Counted from the stretch's first letter, positions 52,237 to 61,021 are shown. The stretch: 64,000 nt of DNA from CAVVDT01 sp963747005 (GCA_963747005.1 CAVVDT010000004.1:457983-521982), one strand, 5' to 3'. Notes: generated from the sequence alone by a model not told the origin. Numbers and translations: made by a program.

Positions 52237-54471
52237 TCAGGCGACGTGGTCCCAGAAGTCGGTGACGTGCAGTATGTGCTTGCCGGCGATGTCGAAGGAG
52301 AAATCCGCCGAACCGTCGCCGTTCGTATCGGCGAACACCCGCGTGACGTCCGCCTGGTGGACATAATGGTAGCGCACCTGCCCCGCCACGCCGGTGAATG
52401 CCTGCTGCCCGATGAAGCTGCCTGCATCGGCAAAGTTTTGCAGTCCGGCCGTATTTGTGTCGGCATCGAAGGCCAGGTTCATCCAGTCGCCCTGGGCGCG
52501 GTGGAAATCGACGATGACGTCACGCGCCGCAGCCGAACTGTCGTTCTGGGAATAGAACACGAATTGATCCGCCCCCATGCCCCCGATCTGCCGGTCACCG
52601 CCGCCGCTACCGACTAGGGTATCGTCGCCGTAACCGCCATTGAGGGTATCGTTGCCGCCGGCACCGACTAGCGTATCATCGCCAGCAGCACCGTTGAGGA
52701 TGTCGTTGCCATAACCGCCATTGAGGTAGTCCACCCCCGTGCCGCCATTGAGGTGGTCGGCCCCGGAATTGCCGTACAGTTGGTCGTCGCCGCTGCCGCC
52801 CAGTACGGTGTCGGCGCCGTTGCCGCCGTAGATGAAGTCATACCCGCCCTTTCCCACCAGCCGGTCGGCGCCGCCAAAGCCGGAAAGCTCGTCATGCCCG
52901 TCCGCGCCGATCACCTGGTCGGCCCCGTTGGTGACCCGGAAGAGGTCCACCGTGAGGCTCTTGTTGAAGCCCAGGACGTCACCTCCCGATGGCGCCCGCA
53001 GCGAGACATCGAACTGCGTGTCATGAGCAATTTCCGCGACCCCCTTCAGCGTGATCACAAAACCGGCCTTGTCATCCGGGACATCGACGCGCCCGTACAG
53101 ATGCCCGCCCACGAAATCGTTGCTCGTCAGCCCCGCGTGCGGCGTCAGTTTCCAGCCGACGTCGCCTGCGGTGAAGCCGTCGCCGAACTTCTCCACGCCA
53201 AAGCCGAAGTCAAGGCGGCCGTCAGGCTTCCCATTGAACAATGTCACGCCGGTGAGGGGTGTCGCGTGTGGATTGAACTCGAAATAATGCACAGCCATGC
53301 TGATCTTGCCGCTGGTCGTGCCATCGCCGGAAACTATCGCCGCGACGCCATCCTTGCCATCGGCCCCCACAAGCCCATCGCTGCCGTCGCTGCCATCAAG
53401 TCCGGTGATCGCCCCCGGACCGCCCCCCAGACCACCAACCCCGCCGGGACGCCCTATGCCGCCCTCGCCCGCGAGGCCACCCTTGCCGGCCTCGGCGTCC
53501 GAACGAAACACAATGGCCGCCCCGATGACGTTCACCGTTCCCTGGTTGAGAAGCGCCGCGACCGCATCGCCGCCGTCACCCCCGTCGCCGCCATTGCCGC
53601 CATTGCCGCCATCCCCGCCATTGGCGCCGTTGCCCGGATTCTGACCCTTCTGGTCGCCGCCTCCCCCGCCGCCGCCGTTGCCGGAGAACCCTCCCTCGCC
53701 GCCCGGTCCGGCATCACCGCCATCACCGGCTGTGACGTGGATATCGCGCAGTTGCGTATCCATCAGCGTGAGCTTGCCGGTGTTCAGGATTGCCCCCACC
53801 ACGCTGGCGCCATTCAAGCCGTTCGAGCCGCTTCCCCCATCGCCACCGCTGCCGCCATCGGCGCCGTTCCCGGTGCCGGCGCCATAGCCGCCGCTTCCGC
53901 CCTCACCGCCCGGTCCGCCCTTGTTGCCGTCACCGCCGTCACCACCTGTCATGGAGGCCGACATCTCCACGTATTTGAGCGTCAGAGTGCCGTTGTTGGT
54001 CAGTGCCGGCCCGACCGGCAGCGGCACGCCACTGGCAATGGTGGCATCTCCGCCGCCACCGCCGTCCGTGCCCTTGGTCCCTGGCGTGTTGCTGCCGAGT
54101 GGACCGGACAGCCCGTCCGTGCCGTTCACCCCGAAATCGCCCGCGATAGGGTCGTTGGGCCCATCAGCCCCGAGGGTGGTCAGAAAGATCGAGAGGCTTT
54201 CCAGCGTCACATGGGCACCGCCCTCGACGACGACCTGTCCGGTGAGCAAGGCACCGAAATTCTGGTTGATAGCAAAGCCCGAGCCGTCGACTGTCACCCG
54301 CGCATTGCCATTGAAGACGAGCGGGGAATTGAGATTGAATACGCCGGACAGACTGTGATCGAAGACAATCGTGTCGCCGTTTCCGGCCGCAGCAACGGCT
54401 TCCCGCAGGGAGGTAACACCGTCGCCACCATTAACGACATCGTTGGTCGTCGTGACCGTCAGAACGCTCAT
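52237..54471 (-). CDS. Large secreted RTX-type calcium-binding protein with glycine-rich region
   Basis: This 744-residue protein has three parts. The N-terminus (MSVLTVTTTNDVVNGGDGVTSLREAV) is the opening of CSLREA-type parallel beta-helix proteins. Residues about 130-420 are rich in GGxGG and GxxGxxG triplets (such as GGDGGNGGNGG), collagen- or PGRS-like. Residues about 515-635 carry roughly a dozen RTX nonapeptides (GGSGDDQLY, GGYGNDILN, GAAGDDTLV) that bind calcium outside the cell. The C-terminal 110 residues end FSFDIAGKHILHVTDFWDHVA, a likely type I secretion signal. No signal peptide is present, as expected for that route. No type I secretion genes are in the window. An adhesin or matrix role is possible. 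Confidence 0.85.
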   Translation of the reverse strand: MSVLTVTTTNDVVNGGDGVTSLREAVAAAGNGDTIVFDHSLSGVFNLNSPLVFNGNARVTVDGSGFAINQNFGALLTGQVVVEGGAHVTLESLSIFLTTLGADGPNDPIAGDFGVNGTDGLSGPLGSNTPGTKGTDGGGGGDATIASGVPLPVGPALTNNGTLTLKYVEMSASMTGGDGGDGNKGGPGGEGGSGGYGAGTGNGADGGSGGDGGSGSNGLNGASVVGAILNTGKLTLMDTQLRDIHVTAGDGGDAGPGGEGGFSGNGGGGGGGDQKGQNPGNGANGGDGGNGGNGGDGGDGGDAVAALLNQGTVNVIGAAIVFRSDAEAGKGGLAGEGGIGRPGGVGGLGGGPGAITGLDGSDGSDGLVGADGKDGVAAIVSGDGTTSGKISMAVHYFEFNPHATPLTGVTLFNGKPDGRLDFGFGVEKFGDGFTAGDVGWKLTPHAGLTSNDFVGGHLYGRVDVPDDKAGFVITLKGVAEIAHDTQFDVSLRAPSGGDVLGFNKSLTVDLFRVTNGADQVIGADGHDELSGFGGADRLVGKGGYDFIYGGNGADTVLGGSGDDQLYGNSGADHLNGGTGVDYLNGGYGNDILNGAAGDDTLVGAGGNDTLNGGYGDDTLVGSGGGDRQIGGMGADQFVFYSQNDSSAAARDVIVDFHRAQGDWMNLAFDADTNTAGLQNFADAGSFIGQQAFTGVAGQVRYHYVHQADVTRVFADTNGDGSADFSFDIAGKHILHVTDFWDHVA

Positions 54472-54803
54472 GCGCACACCACTAGACCGTCGACCCCACG
54501 TCGGGACCAGCGCCACACTCGAGAAATAGCATCATACCAGCCGTATGCTGTCAACCTTGCGCAATGAGGACTTGCGAGCGAGCGCTACGCGGCGCATTTC
54601 TTGCCCGTTATTGACCAAACCGACATTTCCCGTATGGGCCGGCGACCTGACGGCAGTTTGGACAATTTCGGCTTTCCTGAGAAGGCTGAGCCGTTGGCAG
54701 TGCGAAAATTGCCACTCCGCGGCACACCCGAGAGTGTCAATTTGGCTGCGATCAAGGCGCACCTCTCCGGTGGCTTTGGTACAACGCATGACAAACGGAT
54801 GCC
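54472..54803. other. Non-coding region upstream of RTX gene
   Basis: These 330 bases hold the upstream region of the RTX gene and the 3' untranslated end of a broken IS1380. Short frames exist on both strands, none with a recognisable domain. Confidence 0.4.
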
Positions 54804-55232
54804 TCACGTCGGCGCAGGTTGAGGTGGTGGTCGCAACTCTGCGATCAGTCGCAGAATGTTGGCGAACAGGATTCTCGAGATGGCAACCTCAGCCATCTGG
54901 GAGGCGACATAGCGGCCAAGGCGGACGACCTTGGCACCTAACTTGACCAATTTCTCCCGCAGTGTGGTCAGCGTCCAGTGTTCGACCTCTTTCGGCTAGG
55001 CCAGCGTTCGCATGAAGTTGCCCAGATTGTAGGCCAGGGCGTGAAGCTGGAGCCGGACCTCGTTGTTGCGGAACTTGCGGCATGACAGCCGCGTCCACCG
55101 GATGGCGTTCTTGTCCTCCTTGATGTGCTGTTCCGCTGTCCCCCGGTGATTGTAAAATGCCACCACCCGCTCGCAGGGTCGCGACAGGTTGGTAACGATG
55201 AAGCCAACACGGGGAACCAGTTCGCCAGGGTG
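54804..55232 (-). pseudogene. IS1380-family transposase remnant (interrupted by IS3)
   Basis: Read on the minus strand from 55232: GELVPRVGFIVTNLSRPCERVVAFYNHRGTAEQHIK, then WTRLSCRKFRNNEVRLQLHALAYNLGN, the C-terminal domain of an IS1380 transposase, ending PPPQPAPT at 54804. A TAG at 54996-54998 interrupts it. The preceding codons (VAKVE, a TGA in place of tryptophan, HPGEL) are found beyond the IS3 element, at 56768-56792, showing that IS3 landed inside this gene. The N-terminal half was lost when the gene joined the von Willebrand remnant at about 56793. Confidence 0.8.
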
Positions 55233-55317
55233 TGTCCCCCGTCAGCGCCTGTGGGCCGATTTGAAGTGATTGCGTAGCGGAGGATTTCTGGCTCATCGTA
55301 ACCGCCAAGGAGTGGAG

Positions 55318-55692
55318 ATGAGACAGAAATCCGGGCAGCAGAGAGCGACGGCCGAGCAGGTCGTCAAGGACATCAGGCTCAGGACGCGAAAGCGCCATTC
55401 GGCTGAAGACAAGATCAGGATCGTGCTGGAGGGGCTGCGCGGCGAGGAGAGCATCGCCGAGCTGTGCCGGCGCGAGGGCATTGCGCAGAGCCTGTATTAT
55501 TCGTGGTCGAAGGAGTTCCTGGAGGCGGGCAAGCGTCGCCTGGCTGGGGACACGGCCCGCCAGGCAACGAGCCCCGAAGTGAAAGAGTTGCGCGCCGAGG
55601 CTGCCGCGCTCAAGGAGGCGGTGGCGGACCTGACGCTTGAGAACCGCTTGCTCAAAAAAAGCATGATCGGGGATGGGGGAGACGAGGCATGA
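55318..55692 (+). CDS. IS3-family transposase OrfA
   Basis: This 124-residue protein has a helix-turn-helix (KRHSAEDKIRIVLEGLRGEESIAELCRREGIAQSLYYSWSKEFL) followed by a leucine-zipper-like coiled coil (VKELRAEAAALKEAVADLTLENRLLKKS). ATG 55318 follows AAGGAGTGG. Near its end a run of seven A (55654-55660) allows -1 slippage; the -1 frame stays open and joins orfB, the usual way IS3 elements make the OrfAB transposase. It also overlaps orfB by 4 bp (ATGA). Confidence 0.88.
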   Translation: MRQKSGQQRATAEQVVKDIRLRTRKRHSAEDKIRIVLEGLRGEESIAELCRREGIAQSLYYSWSKEFLEAGKRRLAGDTARQATSPEVKELRAEAAALKEAVADLTLENRLLKKSMIGDGGDEA

Positions 55693-56695
55693 GGTATCCC
55701 GCATCCGAGAAGCTGGAGATCATCCGGCTGGTCGAGCAGTCGCATCTGCCGGTCACGCGCACGCTTGACAAGCTCGGCATCGCGAAGACCACCTTTTATC
55801 GCTGGTATGATCGCTACCTGGCATTTGGCGAAGCCGGTCTGGAAGACCGCTCACCCCATCCGGGCCGGGTGTGGAACCGCATCCCCGACGAGGTGCGCGA
55901 ACGGATCGTCGGCCTGGCGCTGGACGAGCCTGAACTGTCGCCACGGGAGCTAGCAGTGTGCTTCACCGACAGGGAAAAGCACTTCGTGTCAGAGGCTTCG
56001 GTCTATCGCATCCTCAAGGCGTACGATCTGATCACCAGCCCAGCCTTCGTGGTGATCAAGGCGGCTGATGAGTTCATCGACAAGACCACAGCACCGAACC
56101 AGCTCTGGCAGACCGACTTTACCTACCTCAAGGTCATCGGCTGGGGCTGGTTCTATCTCTCCACGGTGCTCGACGACTTCTCCCGTTACATCGTGGCCTG
56201 CAAGCTGTGCACGACCATGAAGGCCGGCGATGTCACCGACACACTGGAGATGGCGCTCGAGGCCTCAGGTTGTGGCACCGCCATGGTCCGGCACAAACCC
56301 AGGCTGCTCAGCGACAACGGCTCGTCCTACATCTCAGCGACAACGGCTCGTCCTACATCGCGAACGACCTGGCGGAGTGGCTCGAGGACCAGGGCATGGA
56401 TCACGTCCGCGGCGCCCCGAACCATCCCCAGACCCAGGGCAAGATCGAGCGCTGGCACCAGACACTCAAGAACCGCATCCTGCTCGAGAACTATTACCTA
56501 CCCGGTGCGCTGGAGCACGCCCTTGCAGCTTTCGTCGAGCACTACAACCATCACCGCTACCACGAGAGCCTCGGCAACCTCACCCCTGCCGACGTCTACT
56601 TCGGGCGTGGCCACGCCATCCTCAGCGAAAGGAAAAAGATCAAGGAACAGACCCTCAAACAGCGCCGCTTGCTCAACCAGAGGCAGGCAGCATAA
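55689..56695 (+). pseudogene. IS3-family transposase OrfB, broken by a 26-bp tandem duplication
   Basis: The first part encodes an HTH_21/integrase-core protein: IAKTTFYRWYDRYLAFGEAGLEDRS, NQLWQTDFTYLKV with the first aspartate, STVLDDFSRYIVA and LLSDNGSSYI with the second. There a 26-bp segment is repeated in tandem (56307-56358), shifting the frame. The rest, including NHPQTQGKIERWHQTLKNRI with the catalytic glutamate and YNHHRYHESLGNLTPADVYFG, lies in another frame and ends at 56695. Deleting one copy restores a normal OrfB of about 325 residues. The shifted frame runs out of the element to 56924. Confidence 0.87.
56307..56358 (+). repeat. 26-bp perfect tandem duplication in orfB
   Basis: The unit starts CTCAGCGACAACGG and ends TCGTCCTACAT; copies occupy 56307-56332 and 56333-56358. 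The unit is not a multiple of three and inactivates the transposase. It covers the second catalytic aspartate region. Confidence 0.93.
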
Positions 56696-56792
56696 TGTCG
56701 AAACAGATGAGCCAGATCCTCCAAAGGCACATCACGTCAGCAAGCCCACTTTATCTGACGACGGACAGCCAGGGTGTCATTCCACCTTCGCC

Positions 56793-56924
56793 ACCACGCT
56801 GAACATACTTGAAACCTGCGCCACCGACGAAACCTATGCCTACAACGCCCAGGACAACGCGGCGCTGACCATCGCCTTCAGCACGATCAGCAAGAAGCTG
56901 TCGCAGCTGCGGCTGGCGGAATAG
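56793..56924 (+). pseudogene. C-terminal remnant of a von Willebrand (TadG-like) protein
   Basis: The 43 codons read TLNILETCATDETYAYNAQDNAALTIAF and end SKKLSQLRLAE with a stop at 56922-56924. The full-length gene at 57157-58440 ends in nearly the same words (TLNMLKSCATDKSYAYNAQDNAAL, SKKLSKLRLAE). The rest of this copy is missing; IS1380 sequence begins at about 56792. By chance the shifted orfB frame is in register with it. Confidence 0.85.
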
Positions 56925-57156
56925 GCTTTCGTTTCGGTCGTCACCATCTGCGCCACGACACTGTTGCGCCTCGCCGCCGGCCTCGCTGAGGCCGGTGGGG
57001 CCTTCAGCATGGCGTGAGCGAGGACGTCGCTGCTGTCTCATAAGTCGTTACGCATTTCATTAAAATTTGTCGCAAATTCGATGCCCGCAATGGGGCCAAT
57101 AATTCTTAGTTTTCTGCGATATTCGCGTTTGTCAACAGTCTCGCAAGGAGAGGCAA

Positions 57157-58440
57157 GTGGCACGCTCTTTCGGAAAATTTTGTCACGACAAACGCGGCAC
57201 CGTGACGATGATGTTCGCGATCGCGGCGGTGCCGATGATGGTCTTCGTTGGCGCCGGTCTGGATTATGTCCGGGCCTCTTCGGCAGAGGCGACCCTCCAG
57301 AACGCCGCCGATAGTGCTGCGCTGGCGGCAGGAGCCTCCAGCCTCAAGACCGACACCGATCTGCAGAACCTTATTCAGCACTATGTCGACGTTAACACGC
57401 GCAAATCGTCCAGCCTGAAAGTCACAAGCGTGTCACGGTCGACCAATGCCAATGGCGACATCATCATCACGGTGAAGGCGAACCTGGGCACGGTCATCAT
57501 GCGCCTGGTCGGGATCAAGTCATTCAATCTCGCCACCCGCACGCGGGTCTCCAAGTCGGGCGGCGGCAAGGCGGAAATTGTCCTGGTGCTCGACACCACC
57601 GGTTCGATGGCGGGAAGCAAGATCGCAACCCTGAAGACGGCGGCCAACGACCTGATCGCCGACACCATCAAAGCCAATGAGGGTCAGGCCGAACCGCTCG
57701 TCAAGATCGGCATTGTGCCCTTCGCCCAGTATGTGAATATCGGCGTGAGCCGCCGCAACAAGTCCTGGATAAGCGTGTCCGACGATTACCAGACATCGGT
57801 GACCACCTGCACCGGCAAGGGCAAGAAGCAGAAGTGCACCACCACTTACACCGATCACAAATTCTATGGTTGCGTGGGCTCGCGCGACTATCCCTACAAT
57901 GTGCGCGATGAAGCCTTCTCGTCGCAGCCGGTGCCGGGCATCATGGATGTCACCTGCTCCAATGAAGTCACCGACATGACGACGAACCAGACCGTGCTCA
58001 CCAGCGCCATCGACGCGCTTGCCGCCTCGGGCAATACCTATATCGGTGCCGGCCTGACATGGGGCTGGCGGATGGTCTCGCCCGATGCGCCGTTCACCCA
58101 GGGCGTCACCTATGGAGATATGGCCAAGACCAGCACCAGCAAATACGTCATCCTCATGACTGACGGCGAGAACACCCGGGCGCCGAGCTATCCCGCCCAC
58201 GACAGCTTCAGCAATTCGCTGGCCAACAATCTGACCACCACAATATGCACCAATATCAAGGCCTCGAACATCAAGGTCTTCACCGTGGCCTTCGGCGTGA
58301 CGGACGCCACCACGTTGAACATGCTTAAATCCTGTGCCACCGATAAGAGCTATGCCTACAACGCCCAGGACAACGCGGCGCTGACCATCGCCTTCAGCAC
58401 CATCAGCAAGAAACTGTCGAAGCTGCGGCTGGCGGAGTAG
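57157..58440 (+). CDS. TadG-like pilus-assembly protein with von Willebrand A domain
   Basis: This 427-residue envelope protein begins with a TadE/TadG-type N-terminus (FCHDKRGTVTMMFAIAAVPMMVFVGAGLDYVRA), one membrane helix, then a helical NAADSAALAAG segment and a von Willebrand A domain whose metal site is D146, T148 and S150 in VLDTTGSM. Later come ILMTDGENTRAPSYP and a serine/cysteine-rich region (TSVTTCTGKGKKQKCTTTY). The start is GTG 57157 with AAGGAG six bases before it. Such proteins serve Flp/Tad pili or related surface structures; no other tad genes are nearby. Partial copies flank it on both sides. Confidence 0.87.
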   Translation: MARSFGKFCHDKRGTVTMMFAIAAVPMMVFVGAGLDYVRASSAEATLQNAADSAALAAGASSLKTDTDLQNLIQHYVDVNTRKSSSLKVTSVSRSTNANGDIIITVKANLGTVIMRLVGIKSFNLATRTRVSKSGGGKAEIVLVLDTTGSMAGSKIATLKTAANDLIADTIKANEGQAEPLVKIGIVPFAQYVNIGVSRRNKSWISVSDDYQTSVTTCTGKGKKQKCTTTYTDHKFYGCVGSRDYPYNVRDEAFSSQPVPGIMDVTCSNEVTDMTTNQTVLTSAIDALAASGNTYIGAGLTWGWRMVSPDAPFTQGVTYGDMAKTSTSKYVILMTDGENTRAPSYPAHDSFSNSLANNLTTTICTNIKASNIKVFTVAFGVTDATTLNMLKSCATDKSYAYNAQDNAALTIAFSTISKKLSKLRLAE

Positions 58441-58961
58441 GCGGACGAATACGATGGCACATACGAAGTTCGCAACGTCTGTGGTGCCTCGACCAATGTC
58501 GACGATTAGACAAATCTCTCTCGTGCTTTCAGGCGTGGCCAGACCGCTCTTGAGCCGGCTGCGGTTGGCGAATTTTCGTCAATTTCGTAAATAATCCTAA
58601 AGCATTTGACTTTATTGCTTGCTCGACCGTCGCGCCACGTTATCGGCGGCCGCTTCGAGGCCAAGATGATCGGTAAATTCCTGCGCGCTATTGTCTTAGC
58701 GCTTGCGTTGCTGCCGACCATGCGGGACAGAAGCGCGAGCGCTCAAAGTTCTCCCTAAACGACTTCACTCTTTCCGTAAGCGCCAAATTGGCCCCGTGTT
58801 TCGCGCGGCGATGAAAGGGGCGACACTCTGGTGAAGATTTTCGCGGGAGGTTTGATTGCAGTCTGCACCCAAGTCCAGACCTGGAACATTTGCAGTCATC
58901 GAGGCAGTGGTGGATCGTCTTGATGCGAGCCCTGCCTTGCTGCGCCGGCGCTGGTCGGTTG
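58441..58961. other. Intergenic region between von Willebrand copies
   Basis: About 520 bases separate the full gene from the truncated copy. A 30-codon frame at 58666-58758 (MIGKFLRAIVLALALLPTMRD) resembles a signal peptide but has no continuation. Nothing else is recognised. The junction to the truncated copy is abrupt, right at ATG 58962. Confidence 0.45.
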
Positions 58962-59465
58962 ATGGACGTCACCTGCTCGAACGAAATCACCGATATGACA
59001 ACAAACCAAACCACCCTGAACAGCGCAATCGATGCGCTCAGCGCCAGCGGCTACACCTATATCGCCTCCGGTCTGACGTGGGGATGGCGGATGGTCTCCC
59101 CCAATGCGCCGCTGTCGCAGGGGATTTCGTATGCGGGCATGAAGGATCCCAAGACGAAAACCAAAAAATTCGTCATTCTCATGACAGATGGCGAGAATAC
59201 CCGCGCACCGAGCTATCCCGCGCACGACAGTACCGACACCATCACGGCCAACAACCTGACGGCGGACGTCTGCACCAACATCAAGGCAATGGATATAGAA
59301 GTTTTTACGGTGGGATTTCAGATCACGGATTCCACCACCCTTGACATGCTGCAAAATTGTGCCAGTTCGCCACAATACGCCTTCGATGCCCAGAGCAATG
59401 ATGCTCTTATCGCTTCATTCCAGAGCATCAGCGACAAGATGGCAAATCTGAGGCTCGTCAAGTAG
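58962..59465 (+). pseudogene. TadG-like von Willebrand protein, N-terminally truncated copy
   Basis: This 167-codon frame begins MDVTCSNEITDMTTNQTTLNSAIDAL and matches the C-terminal 40% of the gene at 57157 (MDVTCSNEVTDMTTNQTVLTSAIDAL), through GLTWGWRMVSP, FVILMTDGENTRAPSYPAHDS and a tail ending MANLRLVK. It lacks the membrane helix and the metal-site motif, so it cannot work as a normal von Willebrand protein. The divergence from the full copy (for example DSTDTITANN against DSFSNSLANN) shows the duplication is not recent. Confidence 0.82.
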
Positions 59466-59783
59466 TTCTGCGGTGTCGCATCGATATGCAATTTGACGCC
59501 AGCCGGCCATGCTCAATTGATCGCGCTGAAACTGGCCACGCAAATCCGCAAGCATCAAATCGTAAACGTGCGCACCCAGGTCGGCCTCCAGCAGCCGCAT
59601 TTGCTCGCGGAGGAAATCGTTATCTCCTGCCACCGCTTCGCCACGAGCCATCGCCAAGAAATCAGGCGCCCTGACATGCGCTACAAGGTCGCCGGCGCCA
59701 GCCGCGCTTGGATAGGGCCCTGGTGTCAGGCATTGATCGAGAACGAAGTCAGCCTCAGGCAGCACCTGGAGAGCGTTTGACAT
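59415..59783 (-). CDS. Hypothetical protein
   Basis: This 122-residue protein reads MSNALQVLPEADFVLDQCLTPG, has a long helical middle (DNDFLREQMRLLEADLGAHVYDLMLADL) and ends HLVADALE. No domain is recognised. It follows the gene at 59788 with a 4-bp gap, so they form a minus-strand pair. Its 3' end overlaps the truncated von Willebrand copy by 51 bp on the other strand, which is unusual and lowers confidence. Confidence 0.5.
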   Translation of the reverse strand: MSNALQVLPEADFVLDQCLTPGPYPSAAGAGDLVAHVRAPDFLAMARGEAVAGDNDFLREQMRLLEADLGAHVYDLMLADLRGQFQRDQLSMAGWRQIAYRCDTAELLDEPQICHLVADALE

Positions 59784-59787
59784 CTTC

Positions 59788-60114
59788 TTATGCCTTGGCT
59801 GCTCTGAATGGCTCACCAGAGGGAGAAGTCTCGTTGCCTGCCTTTTCCTTGCTGACGAGAAGCCGCAGTTGTTGGCCAAGCCCGGCAATCGCCTCCCCAA
59901 TTTCCGAGACAGCGCCATCGCGGCCGTCGAGTTGGAACGCGAGTTCGTTCAGCTTGCTTTCGACTATGCTCAGCCGGGTCGTTAGATCGGTAGTGAAGGT
60001 TTCAACGAACTCCAGGATCTTCTGATCGCGTAGTTTGTTCTGTTCGTAAAGCGGACCCAAGAGGAGCTGCCGCAGCGTCTCCATATCATCGCGTCCGTTG
60101 TCGCCGTCCCGCAT
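59788..60114 (-). CDS. Hypothetical coiled-coil protein
   Basis: This 108-residue protein is almost wholly helical, with heptad-like spacing in LRQLLLGPLYEQNKLRDQKILEFVETFTTDLTTRLSIVESKLNELAFQLDGR. ATG 60114 is used; an internal ATG at 60084 is possible. The LLLGPLYEQ...RLSIVESKLNEL pattern occurs in small proteins encoded beside OmpA-like or chemotaxis-type genes, but no such partner is here. Function unknown. Confidence 0.55.
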   Translation of the reverse strand: MRDGDNGRDDMETLRQLLLGPLYEQNKLRDQKILEFVETFTTDLTTRLSIVESKLNELAFQLDGRDGAVSEIGEAIAGLGQQLRLLVSKEKAGNETSPSGEPFRAAKA

Positions 60115-60170
60115 CCCGCTCTCCCGACTACCTGTGGCAGCGCTAATGCAGACATCGTGGCAAATGAAGG

Positions 60171-60368
60171 TTAGCAACAAGTTAATCCGTTGCACCACGT
60201 TGGGGCGGGTGGAATGAACGTCTCGCTAAACTCCGGGTCATCGGCCTCGTGCTCCAACGCCTCGCACAGCGACCTGCGGGCGAACGTGACGCAGAAACAG
60301 TTCTGGTTGAGCCGTTCGAGCGGGTCTGAACCCGCCGCCATCCTTACCGCACTGCCGCCGGAATGCAT
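60171..60368 (-). pseudogene. Possible N-terminal fragment of a conserved protein
   Basis: The 65-residue frame reads DPLERLNQNCFCVTFARRSL, then EHEADDPEFSETFIPPAP. I have a weak recollection of this kind of N-terminus in longer conserved alphaproteobacterial proteins; here it stops at TWCNGLTCC without a domain. It is probably a truncated remnant. Confidence 0.35.
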
Positions 60369-60419
60369 GAAAGATCGGGGTCATTCGGTCATCGTAGTCC
60401 TCGTGCCGAAATGATCTCG

Positions 60420-60965
60420 TCAATGGGGCAATTTTTTCAATTGGCTGACGGTGGCAAGCGTGCAGCCTACAAGGTGCCTGGCCTGCTCACGAAGCACTGG
60501 CGTCGGCAGGCTTCTTGCCGCAAGCTCAAAGGCTGACGCCCTTCGGGCCAGTTGGGACGCGACGTTGAAGAGCGATATCCCCTGCATGTTCAGTCTCGAC
60601 GTGCGCAAGAGTTCATCATCGTCGCTGCAAATTGCATGATCGAGTTGCATCGCGACCTGGCGTAACTGCTGAATGGCCTCGGTCACAACATGGCCCCAGA
60701 CGTCAGGAGCAGTCTCGCTTTGCATCGCCTCGATATCGTTGAGATTAAGAAGGGGCACATCCCGATATTTATCATGGTGGCTCGCAAACCGATCTGTGAA
60801 CGAATGCGACGGTCGCAACAATGCCAGAATGGTATCCAGCAATCGTAGTCTGGTGATTGGTTTGGCGATTGTTGCATCAAACAGGCCTCCCACTCTGTCC
60901 ACCTCGGCAAATTTTTCGATGAAGCCCGACATCGCGACGATCAGAAGCCGCTGCTTTGATGGCGT
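60420..60965 (-). pseudogene. Receiver-HPt C-terminal fragment of a hybrid signalling protein
   Basis: The minus strand reads KQRLLIVAMSGF, then LFDATIAKPITRLRLLDTILALL, the last strands of a response-regulator receiver domain with the conserved lysine in AKP, followed by a 110-residue helical domain (VWGHVVTEAIQQLRQVAMQLDHAI; LFNVASQLARRASAFELAARSL) that looks like a degenerate HPt or dimerisation module. The phosphoacceptor half of the receiver and everything upstream are missing; IS66 sequence starts near 60966. The intact part begins with an in-frame ATG at 60932 but cannot be phosphorylated normally. Confidence 0.68.
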
Positions 60966-61021
60966 AACCCTCCGGCGTAGGCCGTCTGCCGCATTCGTGG
61001 CACCTGCTGCTATCTGTCCTT

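Larger units (their letters stand above)
55233..56767 (+). mobile_element. IS3-family element inserted in IS1380, 9-bp direct repeat
   Basis: The 1535-bp element begins TGTCCCCCGTCAG (55233-55245) and ends with CTGACGACGGACA (56755-56767); 11 of 13 terminal bases pair. GCCAGGGTG flanks both sides (55224-55232 and 56768-56776). The flanks are contiguous in the IS1380 transposase frame, so the repeat is a target duplication. Nine bases are longer than the 3-5 usual for IS3. It carries orfA and a broken orfB. Confidence 0.85.

Noticed and set aside
52753..54567. A 604-codon open frame on the plus strand
   Set aside because: It is the antisense of the glycine-rich and RTX gene. Glycine codons read backwards give proline and alanine without stops, and no domain or ribosome-binding site is present.
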